Below are positions 22,416 through 33,849 of a DNA stretch of 64,000 bases, piece after piece. The position numbers and the translations under genes are program-made. Under the pieces are notes generated by a model that saw nothing but the letters and a program-made list of their open reading frames with translations, did no database searches and had not been told where the DNA came from. The DNA is from Corynespora cassiicola (lineage: Eukaryota; Ascomycota; Dothideomycetes; Pleosporales; Corynesporascaceae). The stretch is taken from the NCBI GenBank assembly GCA_022059125.1, contig JAEUWY010000001.1:806001-870000 (forward strand), in the 5' to 3' direction. Each line of letters begins with the position of its first letter. Positions within the stretch are counted from its first letter, which is position 1.

Positions 22416-23389
22416 CTAGATCCATCTTGCAAGTTGCTCATCTGTCCACTCCCACAGCTCCTTCCAAGCCTTTTCATCCTTCGCAGGCTCTATAAATTCC
22501 CTAGGGACGCCAACAGGCCAATACAGGCCCCCAGATTTAATCTCGCTCCCGACTGGAGCCGTAGCAGCCCAACACGAGTTCCAGCACCCTTCCTCTTCAG
22601 TGAGCTTCTCCCCCCACGTTTCCCACAAAACCATGATTTTGGATACAAGCGGCAGATTGCTCACCATATCGGTGTGAATCCTCCCAGGATGCACCGCGAC
22701 TGACGTAATGCTTGGGTACCGCTTGGCCAGTTCCGCCGTGTAGAGTACCTGGGCGTATTTGGTTTGGCAATATCTCAACACGCCCGCGGGAAAACGCATG
22801 TTTGGCAGGGTGGACTTCATATCTGCCAGGGCGATTGGGCCTTTGTGGTACTCATACGCCGTGGAGGATAGATTGACGATGCGCGCCTCCCCATGTTCGG
22901 CGGCGGTTCGTTGCAAGACGGGCAGGAGGCGCCTGGTGAACAGGGCGTGCGAGAGGAAGTTTACTCCGAAGTGGATCTCGTACCCATCCTTTGACACGTC
23001 GGGAGGCGCACACATGATGCCGGCATTGCAGATGAGCACGTCCAGGCGGTCTGGGCTTTTGGAAAGGAACTCGTCGACGGTCAAACTCACGGACTCGAGA
23101 GACGTCTGGTCGCACTGGATAAATGTGGCCTTTGTGTCTTCGGCCACCGTCTTCACCCTTTCGATTACGGATTCTGCGTTCTTCTTGTTTCTCCCAGTGA
23201 AGTAAATGTGCGCAGGGCCATGCCGCGCAAGGTTAACGATGGTTTGTATCCCGAGACCTGCCGTGCCTGTGGGGGTTTAGTCTCAAAGGACGCGAAATGT
23301 CGAAAGAAAGAAGGGCATCATTCACCTCCTGTGATGAGGAAGACCCGTCCCCCCAGGTCAGGAATGTCATTCTTCAATTGATACGCCAT
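22416..23389 (-). CDS. Short-chain dehydrogenase/reductase
   Basis: An NAD(P)-dependent oxidoreductase, 304 residues, from exons 23326-23389 and 22416-23266 with a 59-bp intron. Splicing reconstitutes the cofactor motif TGGTAGLG near residue 20, which decides the short first exon. Other SDR marks follow: TGRN, CDQTSLESV (acidic residue after the third strand), LICNAGIMC (NAG motif), NFLSHALFTRRLLP, IVNLSSTAYEY (catalytic Ser), YCQTK (catalytic Tyr-x3-Lys) and VHPGRIHTDM. It is most like the retinol-dehydrogenase/WWOX-like group of fungal SDRs. No signal peptide. Substrate unknown. Confidence 0.9.
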
Positions 23390-23706
23390 TATCACCTGCT
23401 TGTGGGGGGAAATGAGCTGATGTGTGTGTGCCTGTGTCCGTGGCTGGTGTTGAGTGTACCGGTTTGGGATGGACGAAGAAAAGTAAGCCCCCGCTCTTGG
23501 GATCAAATCATCTGGTTACAAGTCAGATCTGACATGCAGCACAGCCTACATGGTTCAGATTTGCCAAGAGCCCGAGCCGAGGCTGTCATCATCTCGAGCA
23601 GCAAGCACCCAAACAGTAAAGATCCAAGCATTGATCATAGGTGATAGATGGCCATGATCATTAATGATTTCATTATATGGTGGTGCCAACTGGAGATACA
23701 CTCTTA
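23390..23706. other. Intergenic, SDR promoter
   Basis: 317 bp between the SDR start and the nuclease 3' end. Nothing specific seen. Confidence 0.5.
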
Positions 23707-24714
23707 CTAATGGTGATGCTCTTCGGTGCAACCACAATCATATCCAAAGTCGCGCCTCGTCTCCCTTGCCTTGACCATCCAGCCGGCAAGCTCCTTCTTC
23801 ATGGTAGGGCCCTTGTTTCCAAAAGGCTTGGCCTTCTTGCCACCAAGGCAGTCCTCGCCAGTGACGATGGTGTTCAACCAGGCGGCAAGTCTGAATCCAG
23901 CTTTGGCAATCTGCTGTTGCACGACCGGAATGGCCTTTTTGTAGTACTCGCCACCTAGTTCTTGATGCCGCACGGCCTCGGGGCCTTCGGGGACCACGGT
24001 GGAGCAAATGTAGGCGTTGGCGTCCCGTGCCCACACCATGGTAGTCTCGACAGCGTCGGAAGCAACAATACCCTCCAGCCACTCCTCCTTAACGGCGGCG
24101 TAGGTGCCGTTCCTAATCTCTCCGGCGAGCTCTTCGGCCCAGATACGAGCATCCTCGAGAGCAAAACCACCACGCAGCTTCTCCGGGATGTTCGAATCCC
24201 AGATGCGGTGCAGATTCGCAACAACACCATCAAAGGTGACATTGATCAGGTTCCCTCCGACCTCGAGGTTTTCGACGTGAAGAGGCTGGTGGACGTCACC
24301 GGTGAAGTGAACAATCCACTTGAGGGCTCGTTGGCGTTCCACAAAGCCAACGTCCTGCTGCTGCACACGAGTGGTGTAATTTGCGAGCGCCGAGATGATG
24401 CAGCCCTCCTCTGGGCAGTCACGCTCGTAGTCGACATTGCAGGACTCTGGCGGCGAGTCGAAGGCGTCGATGTAGTGGAGCGGGGAGCTGAAGGCGCCTT
24501 CGGGGGTGGAGCGGAAAGAATCGGCCCAGGTTGCAATGTTGGCCAGGTAGTTGGACGAAGTATCGTTCAAGAGCGACTGGGCAAAGTGTGCGGTAGACTT
24601 GTGGAGGAAGTGCTGTGCAATGTAGGCTACGGTGTTGTGACCCAATGCACCCCAGGCTGAGGCCTGAGGCACAAGGGGGAGCAGTGCAACGAGGGCTGTC
24701 TTGGGCGAGGGCAT
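23707..24714 (-). CDS. Secreted S1/P1 nuclease
   Basis: A zinc-dependent single-strand nuclease/3'-nucleotidase, 335 residues in one exon. A signal peptide of about 20 residues ends before Trp (ASA-WGALGHN), and this mature N-terminal Trp is itself a zinc ligand in the family. Further ligands and conserved blocks appear in order: GHNTVAYIA, WADSFRST, PLHYID and IVHFTGDVHQPLHV, then GGNLINVTFDG and NLHRIWDS. All the expected His and Asp positions are present, so the enzyme should be active. It scavenges nucleic acids outside the cell. A TATA element sits 55 bp upstream of the start. Confidence 0.95.
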   Translation of the reverse strand: MPSPKTALVALLPLVPQASAWGALGHNTVAYIAQHFLHKSTAHFAQSLLNDTSSNYLANIATWADSFRSTPEGAFSSPLHYIDAFDSPPESCNVDYERDCPEEGCIISALANYTTRVQQQDVGFVERQRALKWIVHFTGDVHQPLHVENLEVGGNLINVTFDGVVANLHRIWDSNIPEKLRGGFALEDARIWAEELAGEIRNGTYAAVKEEWLEGIVASDAVETTMVWARDANAYICSTVVPEGPEAVRHQELGGEYYKKAIPVVQQQIAKAGFRLAAWLNTIVTGEDCLGGKKAKPFGNKGPTMKKELAGWMVKARETRRDFGYDCGCTEEHHH

Positions 24715-25244
24715 AGTGGGCGGAGAGAGAGGGACGGGGCAGGCTAGCAGCCGGATGCCATGGGAGGGTTATATAGACGAGAGATAGATAGCGAAGCCTA
24801 GTGCCGTGTAGATATCTCGTCGTCGGCCAAGTCCGCTCGCCGTGGCCACAAATTTTCCCCAGAGGCCTGGCATGGTAGATGCAGGTCCCGGAGGTCTTAG
24901 CCGGATTAGGAAGGCACTGGCCCAGGCCGCGGGAGCTTGCCCGGGCACTATGGCGGGGAAGCAGAATGATTGGACGGCCAGGCATGAGGATACGGAGATC
25001 GGGAGCGGAGATGATGATAATCAATGAGGCTTGCCAATTGGTAAAAGCTACTGCGAATGTCTTGCCATGGGAGGGAGATGCACGCGTTGTAGGACCTCCA
25101 GAAAATGCAGTTGGGCAGGTGTCCTGCCGTGTCACATGCGCACGCGTCTATGTCGAATCCAACCCAAAAAAAAAAACGGGGGAAAAATCAGGGTATCTCA
25201 GTGCTTCGAGTCGCCGCCAAACTCCTATTCATAGAGGTAATCAT
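24715..25244. other. Intergenic, nuclease promoter
   Basis: 530 bp between the nuclease start and the Derlin 3' end. It contains the nuclease TATA box and a run of 10 A near 25167. No other feature. Confidence 0.5.
24769..24775 (-). promoter_or_regulatory. TATA box of the S1/P1 nuclease gene
   Basis: TATATAA on the minus strand, 55 bp upstream of the ATG at 24714. Confidence 0.5.
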
Positions 25245-26110
25245 TTACTGTGTGGCCGCTACGGGGTCCGCGTTGTTGACTGGCTGGTCGTCTGCCGCGT
25301 GGGCCGGCTCCTCTTCGGGGGTTTCCTCGACGGCGACAGCGGCGGGGCGTCGGTCGAAGAGGCGGATCCACCAGGCGGGCGGGTCTAGCGGGCTGTGGCC
25401 GTTGTGGAGAGGCGGGTAGACGTCGTTGAAGAAGTACCAAACTACACAAAGTCAGCACAAGTCTTGTTGCGGGGATGCGCAGCCTACTGTGTCCAACGAC
25501 AATGCCGCACATCTCGTCCTTGGGCACTGTTCCGTGCATGACCAAGGAGAAACCCATGAGCACCCAAGGCAAGTAAGGTGCGCGGAACACGATTAAGCCC
25601 AGGAAGCTGAGCATGGTGTCTGGGTTCTTCCTGCTCCAGATGTAGATCAGAGTGCTGGAGAGGGCGGATCCCAAAAAGGCCATGGAGAACATGGGGGCAA
25701 TGCAGAGGAGCAGTGTGGAGGCAAAGGTCAACAACCACGAGAAGTGCGCAGGGGAGCGACCAGAGGATTCCTCAAGGAGGCGCGAATAGCGCTGGAGGAA
25801 AAAGATGTGGTAGAGGAGGTCGAGGCTGAGGGGCCCAAAGTAGAAGAAGGTGGTGATTAATCGCCAGTACTGTGCACTGTGAGTAACCATTGAGCAGCTG
25901 CATGGCAGGCGTACACACCTGGCTCCTGTAGAAGACGGTGCGGAAGCTGTAGAACAGCTGGAAGGGCGAGATGATGTGGCATTGCACCAGCACGCTTGCA
26001 CTAAGGGCGGCCGTCATCCACCAGCGCGTGCAAACGGGCATCTCGAAGAACCACTGCTCCAGCGGGAACTGGCCCATGACGCCGTTGCCACCGCCCAGAA
26101 CATCGGCCAT
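25245..26110 (-). CDS. Derlin (Der1-like ERAD protein)
   Basis: An ER membrane pseudoprotease that helps move misfolded proteins out of the ER. Three exons are inferred: 25919-26110, 25488-25869 and 25245-25441. The introns are 49 and 45 bp, and the product is 256 residues. Signature blocks are FFEMPVCTRWWM, HIISPFQLFYSFRTVF, YWRLITTFFYFGPLSLDLLYH, YSRLLEE and APYLPWVLMGFSL, followed by GHVWYFF-type sequence at the third exon (read here as GHIWYFFNDVYP) and an acidic tail. Four to six hydrophobic helices are visible. The gene is divergent from CENP-A. The Derlin versus Der1 subtype was not resolved, but the WR motif and GxxxG-like helix support the Derlin superfamily strongly. Confidence 0.92.
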
Positions 26111-26852
26111 GGTGGATACCTGGGTAGAGGCGAAGGCCTAGGAGGCTGGGAGTGCGAGGGTCGGAAGTCGGAAAGGCAGCGGAAGCAGCGCGGTTGGAAA
26201 GTCAAGAGACAAGGGCGGGGAGGGAGAAGGGCGGCTGGGTAAAGGTATGTCTGGGAGGGGGGAATAGGACGTATGTTGGCAGCGAGCGAAAGGACAGCTG
26301 TTGGATTGCAATCAAGTGAGCGGGAGTGCGGGCAACGATCAGGCTCGGCACCGGACAATGGGTCAAGATGGCTGCCCGTTCTGGCTACGTGACATGTCCG
26401 GATATCCCGCCAATGCCAAGTCCCTAAGGTAGCCGGGTGCGTTATCGAAGACTTATCTACACGTGATCTTTGTCATATGTAGCACGTGACATGCGAACGG
26501 CTACCAGCCACATTCCCCAGCCTCCCCATCCTGGACGAGCAACACCAAAGAAATGCCTCGTCCTCCTCTGCCCAGCTGTCCCTAACTCGACTCCACTCCC
26601 TCTGCGCCTGTCTGCTGTCCGACGCTGCGCCCAAGGCTCGCGAAAGCTCGACGCGACTCTAGCTGACCTGACCCTGCGCCGCGTCCCCACCGTGGCACCT
26701 ACGCGCTCTACCATCCCCAGCCACCAAATTCTCCGACATCTGCCCACGCTGCCATCCGCTTCCCGAGCCCCCTCGCGCAACCCTCACCACTGTCGACGAT
26801 CCGGATCCCCCAATTCCAACCATCTCACCAACCAATTCCTCACGGCGCCATA
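26111..26852. other. Divergent promoter, Derlin / CENP-A
   Basis: 742 bp between the two starts. Two CACGTG E-box hexamers lie close together (26461-26466 and 26484-26489), the second within GCACGTGA, a good match to CBF1/bHLH sites. Long open frames here have leader-like composition and no homology I recognise. Confidence 0.5.
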
Positions 26853-27465
26853 ATGGGTCCCAAGGCTGCAGGAGGCCAGGTCAGGCGCAACGTTGCGCGC
26901 CCGACGCGCGGTGGAGGTGCGTCAGGGCGCGGAGGCCGCAAGAGCACAGGGGGGAGGAGAGAGTCGGGAATGCGCCGTAAGTCCTTTGCCCGCATCACAT
27001 GCGCATACGGCGCCATCGAGGCCACAAGAGAAAAGGCTGACAATGTTCGAGCAGTGGGGCAGCCAGGGCCCGCCCCGGTGCGCAAGAATCGCTACAGGCC
27101 AGGAACCGTGGCATTGCGCGAGATCCGCAAGTACCAGAAGTCGACCGACTTGCTGCTGCTGAAGCTGCCCTTTCAGCGACTGGTATGCCTTCCACTACTT
27201 TCTCGCACGTCTCAGTTGGTGCATCCGCTGACATTCTTCTGTTGTCTAGGTCCGCGAAATCGCACAGCAAATGACAGCCGACGGCGACTCAATGCGCTGG
27301 CAGAGTCAGGCCATCTTCGCCCTGCAAGAGGCCACCGAGGCCTTCATGGTTAACCTCTTCCACGACGCCAATCTCTGCGCCATCCACGCCAAGCGCGTCA
27401 CCATCCAGCAAAAGGACATCCAGCTCGCCCGCCGGTTACGCGCTGCGTGGGGAGCCCCCGTCTGA
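26853..27465 (+). CDS. cenpA: Centromeric histone H3 variant CENP-A
   Basis: It replaces H3 in centromeric nucleosomes and founds the kinetochore. Three exons are inferred: 26853-26976, 27055-27182 and 27250-27465. The introns are 78 and 67 bp, giving 155 residues. The fold domain is [60 protein letters not shown] and [34 protein letters not shown] marks versus canonical H3 are a longer loop 1 ([10 protein letters not shown]), Trp in place of the usual Phe/Tyr (MRWQ), and a C-terminal AAWG instead of RIRGERA. The N-tail (about 50 residues, Gly/Arg-rich) lacks the canonical ARTKQTARKS sequence. Symbols used in other fungi are cse4, hcpA or cnp1. Confidence 0.93.
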
Positions 27466-28625
27466 TTGTCATCACGCAACATGTTCTTGGGCCATTCTTC
27501 TCTGTCAGTATACGGGGCAAAGTCCGTCTTTCTTTCCAACCGGCCACTGTTGCCATGCCATTTTGCATTTGATCGGCGAAAAATCGGGTTCTGGGCACGG
27601 AGTTTTGGCGTATCTCCTCTCGGGCTACCTTGGTGTTGAGGGCCGTCCTGGCTATCCTCTTGGGGCCATTGTTATACCACTGGGACATGTCTTGTCTAGC
27701 TCTTTGCCATGGAGCAACCAATTGATTGTAATATCTGATTCTGATTATTTCATCGCCTTGTCCTGGTGTAATTCGTTCCATGTCAAGCTCTTCCTCTGCA
27801 GAGGCTGTCTTCTGTTAGACATCATCCAATAGTTCGTCATCACTTCACTTTACAGGCCACTTCGAATGGCGCTGAAGTTAGTCACAAACTCCTCGGAGGT
27901 CATTAGTCTGTTATCGCCCCTCTCTTCCCCTTTCTTGCAGGAGAGACCGTTTCTGGTCCAAACAGTAAGCAGCTGGCGCTATCTTTCTTTTTTTTGCAGG
28001 CTCATTACGACATATTTAGCCTTTTGGCTTCTTTTTTTTATTTTAACCGGAATCTCGGGGCCTGTCTTTACATGTTATCCCTTGGATTTACTGCTTACCT
28101 CTCCGCCCCTGAAATGCAAGATATCCTGCATTTAGTCTAGCCAGAAGCGCAATTATCTTTTACGCTTCTTCTCCACCCGCACCAAAAGCTATAGTGGGGG
28201 AGCTTCCTAATTTTCCAAGCGATGCGGGAAGTATATCCCGGAAGATGAGCTGCATATGCAACGGATTTCCCGTGCAAATCACCTTTTACCCCGGGATGGC
28301 GGGGCGTAATCATAATACAATGATGACCGGAACTCTCAATTAGTCTTCGGGAATACGTAACGCAATCTCAGCACCTCACATATATTAAATGACAGACTCA
28401 CGGGCCAAGGGGTATTGAGGGGTTTAGATGGAACTGCCGATTCACAGTGGATCCATTCGGCCTCCTCCACAGCCCTACGCTAAGGATGCAGATCCACCTG
28501 CATTTCCAATAATACCGAAGATTGGAATGCAGGAACTAGATCTCGAGGGATCAATGATTTATGCGGCCCTTATATTCCCTCATGCTGCTGCTCCAATGTC
28601 ATCTGTTCCTTGCCAAACCATCACC
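27466..28625. other. Intergenic, no gene seen
   Basis: 1.16 kb between CENP-A and the GMC gene. Open frames are short and non-protein-like. The GMC coding frame is open upstream to 28428, but the signal peptide starts at 28626. Confidence 0.5.
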
Positions 28626-30803
28626 ATGACTCCAGCTCGTCTCACAGGCTTTGGCCTTGCCTTCCTTACTTTGTTTAGCACGTCAGCTTTGGCAGCACAC
28701 GCCCTCAGCAACAACACGTATGAATTCATCGTTGTTGGCTCGGGCCCCGGCGGTGGCCCTCTTGCCGCTAATCTTGCGCGGGCAGGTCATTCTGTGCTTT
28801 TAGTCGAGGCAGGCGACGACCAGACTGAAAACTTGAATGTGTCTCAGTGGATCAACTTCAATGCTGCGGGAAATGATCCAGCAACAAGATGGGACTTTTT
28901 TGTAAAGCACTCGAGCGACGAGGCGCAGGAGGCGAGGTATCTCCATAGGACATGGAGGAAGACTGACGGGGGTTTCTATGTCGGCATTAACCCACCCCAG
29001 GGATCCAAGCCGCTTGGGATCGTGAGTTTTCCGGTGGCAGATACCTGTTTTCATGGAGTACAATTCTCATGTGTCCCATTCAGTACTATCCCCGCGCCGG
29101 TACTCTGGGCGGTTGTGCGATGCACAATGGTCAGTAACGTGTCGCTTACAGGTCAATGAAAAAGGATTTGCTGATCACGAACAGGATGTCTTACAAGTAG
29201 GTTTTCAAGAGAAAGAAGAACCACATGCTTACTTTGCGCAAGTGAACCCAAACGATCTAGACTGGGACGAGATCGCCGAGACCACCGGAGACAATTCATG
29301 GTCAGCGGATAATATGCGTAAATACCTCGTCAAGCTAGAAAAGGTTCACTATAATAGTACTTATGAGCACGGCCATGATGGTTGGCTAGACATGACCATG
29401 TTAGACGCCGGCTATACAAGCAGTGCTGACGCCAGACAACTAAGCCAACTTGCTTCCGAAGCCGCCGGATACTCGGTCGGCGATACCTCCAGCCTTTTGC
29501 AAAGAGACATGAATGGCAACCAGCCTAATCGTGATAATATTGTTGGTCCATTCGGTGGCGTTAGCCATGTTCACCCCGACGGTAGGCGGTCTTCTCCAGG
29601 GTACTACGTCAGAGATACTGTTACAGACGGCAAGTACCCATTGACTCTGTTCTTAGACACTCTAGCTACCAGGGTCATCTTCCAAAAGAACGGTACCCAT
29701 CCAAAAGCCATCGGTATCGAATACCTCAAGGGAAAGTCCATGTACAGCGCCGATCCCCGTTACAACAGCAGCGACCCAGGAGTTCCCGGAAAAGCATACG
29801 CTTCGAAAGAAGTAATCCTGTCTGGTGGTGCATTCAATACTCCGCAGCTTTTGCTCCTTTCCGGAATTGGCCCTGCTGCCCACCTCAAAAGCCTCGACAT
29901 ACCCATCGTGACTGACCTCCCCGGTGTTGGTCAATCCGTCGCAGACAACTATGAGGCCGGCATCCTGTCCCTAGGGTCACGCGCCTTGACTGGCATGGGA
30001 GAGGTTTTCCCAGCATTTTGGAAGACAAGCCAAGCCAAGATCCGCGACATTTATATGTGGTGCGGTTCTTTCTTGTTTGAGGGCTTTTGGCCAGGGTATG
30101 TTGCCTTCTTTCTTGCGAACAAGTTGGTATATAAGCCCATCATCAGTAACGACGAGGAAGATGAAGCTTCCCTTGGATCCACTGCTCTTACTATTTCAAT
30201 CCATTTATGATTCCCTGCACACTGCTAATAATCTCCAGCTTCCCCAACATCCCTCCAAATTTCAACACAACATATGGCCCCTCGCAATATGAGTGCGCCC
30301 TCGTCCACATGAACCCACGCTCCCAGGCCGGCACCCTAACTCTGCGCTCCACCGACCCTCGTGACGTGCCCGACATCAACCTCAACTTCTTCAATACCTC
30401 GGACTCTCACCTCGACCTCGCTGCCATCCTCGAAGGCGTCGATTGGGTGCGCGCCTGGCTTGGCGAAGTGCCGAACACGGGCAATGGCTCGCTCGCTCCC
30501 TTCACTGAACTCCACCCGTGCCCGGGAGTCATCGGTGCTCAGAACTGCAGCATCGCCGAGCAGGTGACTTATATAAAAGAGCAGGCATATAGCCATCATG
30601 CGACGAGTAGCGCGCGGATCGGGGCGAACGAGGACAAGATGGCCGTGCTGGATTCGAAGTTTAGGGTGAGAGGTGTTGGTGGGTTGCGTGTTGTGGACGC
30701 GAGTTCCTTCCCCAAGGTGCCAGGGGGTTTTCCCGTACTACCGACCATGATGCTTAGTGAGAAGGCGACGGAGGATATTCTTGCGGAGTATCAAGCAGTG
30801 TGA
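28626..30803 (+). CDS. Secreted GMC oxidoreductase (choline/glucose dehydrogenase-like)
   Basis: An FAD-dependent alcohol or sugar oxidoreductase, 619 residues. Exons are inferred as 28626-29021, 29084-29129, 29243-30095 and 30239-30803. A signal peptide (LTGFGLAFLTLFSTSALAAHA) precedes the FAD-binding motif FIVVGSGPGGGPLAANLARAGHSVLLVEAG. Further blocks are YYPRAGTLGGCAMHN, DNSWSADNMRKYLVKLE, EVILSGGAFNTPQLLLLSGIGP and LPGVGQSVADN. The C-terminal active-site region is YSHHATSSARIG to LRVVDASSFPKVPGGFPVLPTMMLSEKATEDIL. Intron 2 (113 bp) is the weakest join: its end was chosen by frame and leaves the loop after MHN about four residues shorter than usual. Substrate unknown; a secreted role in lignocellulose or alcohol oxidation is typical for the family. 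Confidence 0.85.
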
Positions 30804-31620
30804 GGGAGGAGGGTGTTGGCCTCGGGATCCGAGAATGTAACTCGATCGGTTTGACCTCTTTGATACACAAAGGCTACATGCCTGATCTCGATTCATGCTT
30901 GAAATTCCCTTCATATCCATTCTTTTGAATAGCCATAGACCTTAGTATAAGCTTGAGGGCAGTTTGCTGCACAGGATTCGGATTTTGATGAAGAGACGAT
31001 CGCTTTGCTCGCAAAGTCCCTTTTGTGGCATTTTCAAAAGTCCCACCATTTTTGCTTTGGGATTTTGTAAAGTGTAGTGCTTGACTCCGCTTTTGAGGCT
31101 ATCCAAACAGCGCTTTTGATGGGTTTCAAAAGCTTCAAGTATGCTACACAGGCTTTGGCATTACATGTTTGCAATGCAAGCATATCTTGTAAGATTCCTC
31201 AGTGCCTGGTTGGATGGCAGGGCTCATGATTGTAAATTAGAAATACTGATCCAATCAATCACATACCTCGGCTTGCCAGGCAAGAACCCTTTTCACTTCC
31301 AAAGTATTAAAAAAGTGACAGGTCTCCGGTTAGAGCAAGAAAATGGATATAACCCGACGGCTCTGATATTTTTTGCAGTTTTTTGGGCCTGTATCGCCGT
31401 GGCTACCGCCAGCACAATCGCTGAAGGCTATAACACATGTGCCAACGCTTGTTTTATTTTTCTAGGGTGGGGTTTCAACCACTTTTGTGGAATTCCTGCA
31501 TGCATCATTAATTTTTTGAGGGCGAAAACGTGCACGTTTGTTGTGCAAGTCAGCGATAGCAATATATATGAAACCGTGCACTTATTATTATATACGGCCT
31601 CCACTCTACCTACACGATAT
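30804..31620. other. Convergent spacer
   Basis: 817 bp between the 3' ends of the GMC and carboxypeptidase genes. A small hairpin-forming inverted repeat, CTTTTGATGGGTTTCAAAAG, lies near 31113-31132, and similar CTTTTG/CAAAAG words occur around 31000-31130. A long plus-strand frame starting at 31141 is the antisense of the carboxypeptidase and is not a gene. Confidence 0.45.
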
Positions 31621-33849
31621 CTACAAAGCCACCATCAAACTTCCCACCCCAGCAGCCACCACCGCGCTACCCAAAATGCCCAGCTCCACACCCAGAACCT
31701 TCCACAACTCCACGCTGAACCGCGAAATTGCAGCGCCCGTCTCTTCAGGCGGCGCAATGCCAGTGATTCCCGTCACCGATGGCCCCGACGGTGTTGCACC
31801 TCCACTCTGCGTGGAACTGGGGCTCGGCTGCGTGCCGTTGGTCCCATTGGTCAGGTCGGGGAACAAGAACGTCGTGTTGGCGTCCACGACTATCCAGTTC
31901 CTCACCAGTGCCGCGCCGTTCATGACGGTCTCCCACTGCTCCTCGGTGCACTGGTCGCGATCGAGGACGTAACATTGCGCGCCGGGCAGTATGATGGGCT
32001 CGTTGGTGATGTTGAAGGTGTCGGCGGGACCTTCTGTGCTGTAGTCTGGGTTCTCGATGGTGCTAATGTTGCCCGTCGCGATGTCGAAGTTGAACAGGGC
32101 GCGTTGGAATATGTGCCATGCGGTTTCGGGTTGGTAGGCGGGAACCTCGTGTCCGGCTTGGTAGACGCGTGTGAAGGACAGGTTGCCGTACTGTCGCACT
32201 TGGCCGCCGACATAGGTTTCGTTGACGACCACGTCGGCATAGCCTGCGGCTTGGAACTGTTCCGTATTGGTGTAGTTGATGGCAAGCGAAAGGAGCTCAC
32301 CGCCGTACCAGTTACAGGCATAGTCTCGATCACCGTACACGAGTGCGACCTTGATTCCGGACTCGAGAAGGTAGGCGAGGTCTTCTTTCCAGCCAGGGCG
32401 GGGGTAATCACCTATTCCGCGGAAGGCTTGCGCAACGGCAGAGTTGGACTGGGTCCAGTTGAGGGGCACACCAAGTTCACTCTGAATCCAAGGCTGGTTG
32501 AGCCAGCCTGCATACCATGGAGGGGGAAACGAAGCGGCGGAAGGTGCAGACACATCGTAGTAGTTTAGGTCGGCATCGAAGTAGGGGTCACGGATATTCT
32601 CCGAGCAAAACGTTTCAGCAGCCTGGCAGACGCTGTTGACAGAAGAGTTGAAACCCTGGTTGGTGGGATCGTATAAGAGTGACAAGTTTCGGCAGTCTTC
32701 AATCTGCTGAAGGCAGCCACCTTCGCGGTATAGACTATCAATAACTTCTTCATATCGAGAATCATTGATAGCCTGGATTCCATAGCTGTTGTTGTAGGCC
32801 ATTGTGGCATAACCAGGCCATTGAACCAGACGATCAACGCATCCGTTGATGATGAGCAGGGTGTCAAGGTGGAGAATATGCGTTTGGCCTTGTTCGTCCC
32901 AGGTGCCATTGAGGATGCGCTCGTTCTGTTCCTGGAAGTAGGCGGCAAAGGCTGGGCCATAGCGCCCTCCGTACGATTCGGTAGAAATAGAAATTCGGTC
33001 ATCATTTGGCTTGTATCCTGGAAATTCCTGGAACCAGACCTGGGCAAAGTGCCACAAAGCTCGCGCAGAGTTCATGGTGCCCTGTGTCGTCGTATTGCGG
33101 TCCATGCTGGCATAAGTTCCCTGTGCGTGCCTGTTAAATCGGCATGGTCATAGCAAGACTGGGTCACGTACGACGTAAAATGTGTTGTTTTGCTCCGGGA
33201 CGCCATTAGAGAAATCCGCGACCTCTACATCACCCGTATCAATATTGCGGGTGATGTTTGTTAGCGTGTCATAACTCAACCCAACCTGCACGGGTTGGTC
33301 AAGGAAGAGCATATTGACTGCACGCGGTTAGCTTCGTCCAGCACCAGCATTAGCTCTTCCTTGGTACCTTCGTTATTCCAGGCCCACTCGTTCAAATGGG
33401 TGGAATTGGAATCGGCGTTGACAAAGCAAGGCCCCAGCTCTCTCATCAAGCCGAGCATTGAACTACTCCCTGGCCCACCATTCATCCAAATGCTAAGGGG
33501 TGCATTCTCGGGGTCCTTCCTTGACTCGAAAAACCAGAAGAAGGTGTTGATCTCGTATGTTTGGTTCCGTACGCCCAGGTCTTCGAGAGCACCTGCAGGG
33601 AGGTGCACATAGCCTGAATAGCTTCGCACGCCTTCAGTGGTCTCGCAAAGATCATTCTGGGCAGGGTGTTAGCGAGGTCCCTGCTGCGGTTATGTGCTGT
33701 GGTACCTCCTTGTATGAGATGCTGATGCCATCCTCGATCTGGGATTCCAACACGGTGACGCCCTCGAGCGGAGGCGGGAATTGTGCCTCTACTACCCCGC
33801 AAATCGCTCCAATGGCCGCAACCAGCGAGAAGACTTTAGACGAGACCAT
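31621..33849 (-). CDS. GPI-type serine carboxypeptidase (peptidase S10)
   Basis: It removes C-terminal residues from peptides, secreted or at the cell surface. Four exons are inferred: 33706-33849, 33368-33656, 33172-33317 and 31621-33120. The introns are 49, 50 and 51 bp, and the product is 692 residues. A signal peptide ([22 protein letters not shown]) is followed by the S10 blocks [46 protein letters not shown] and [11 protein letters not shown] (catalytic Ser). [12 protein letters not shown] (catalytic Asp) and [13 protein letters not shown] (catalytic His) follow. A Ser/Thr/Gly-rich stretch and a hydrophobic C-terminus ([19 protein letters not shown]) resemble a GPI-anchor signal. Many NxS/T glycosylation sites. 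The splice joins restore [13 protein letters not shown] and [12 protein letters not shown]. Confidence 0.93.

Noticed and set aside
26470..26853. 127-codon plus-strand frame ending at the CENP-A start
   Set aside because: Leader-like, Pro/Arg/Ser-rich composition and no histone-like sequence; better read as 5' untranslated region.
31000..31140. CTTTTG/CAAAAG inverted words as transposon ends
   Set aside because: Only a 7-8 bp hairpin; no paired terminal repeat, target-site duplication or transposase nearby.
31141..32568. 475-codon plus-strand open frame
   Set aside because: It is the antisense of the serine carboxypeptidase over most of its length, with a non-protein-like upstream part.
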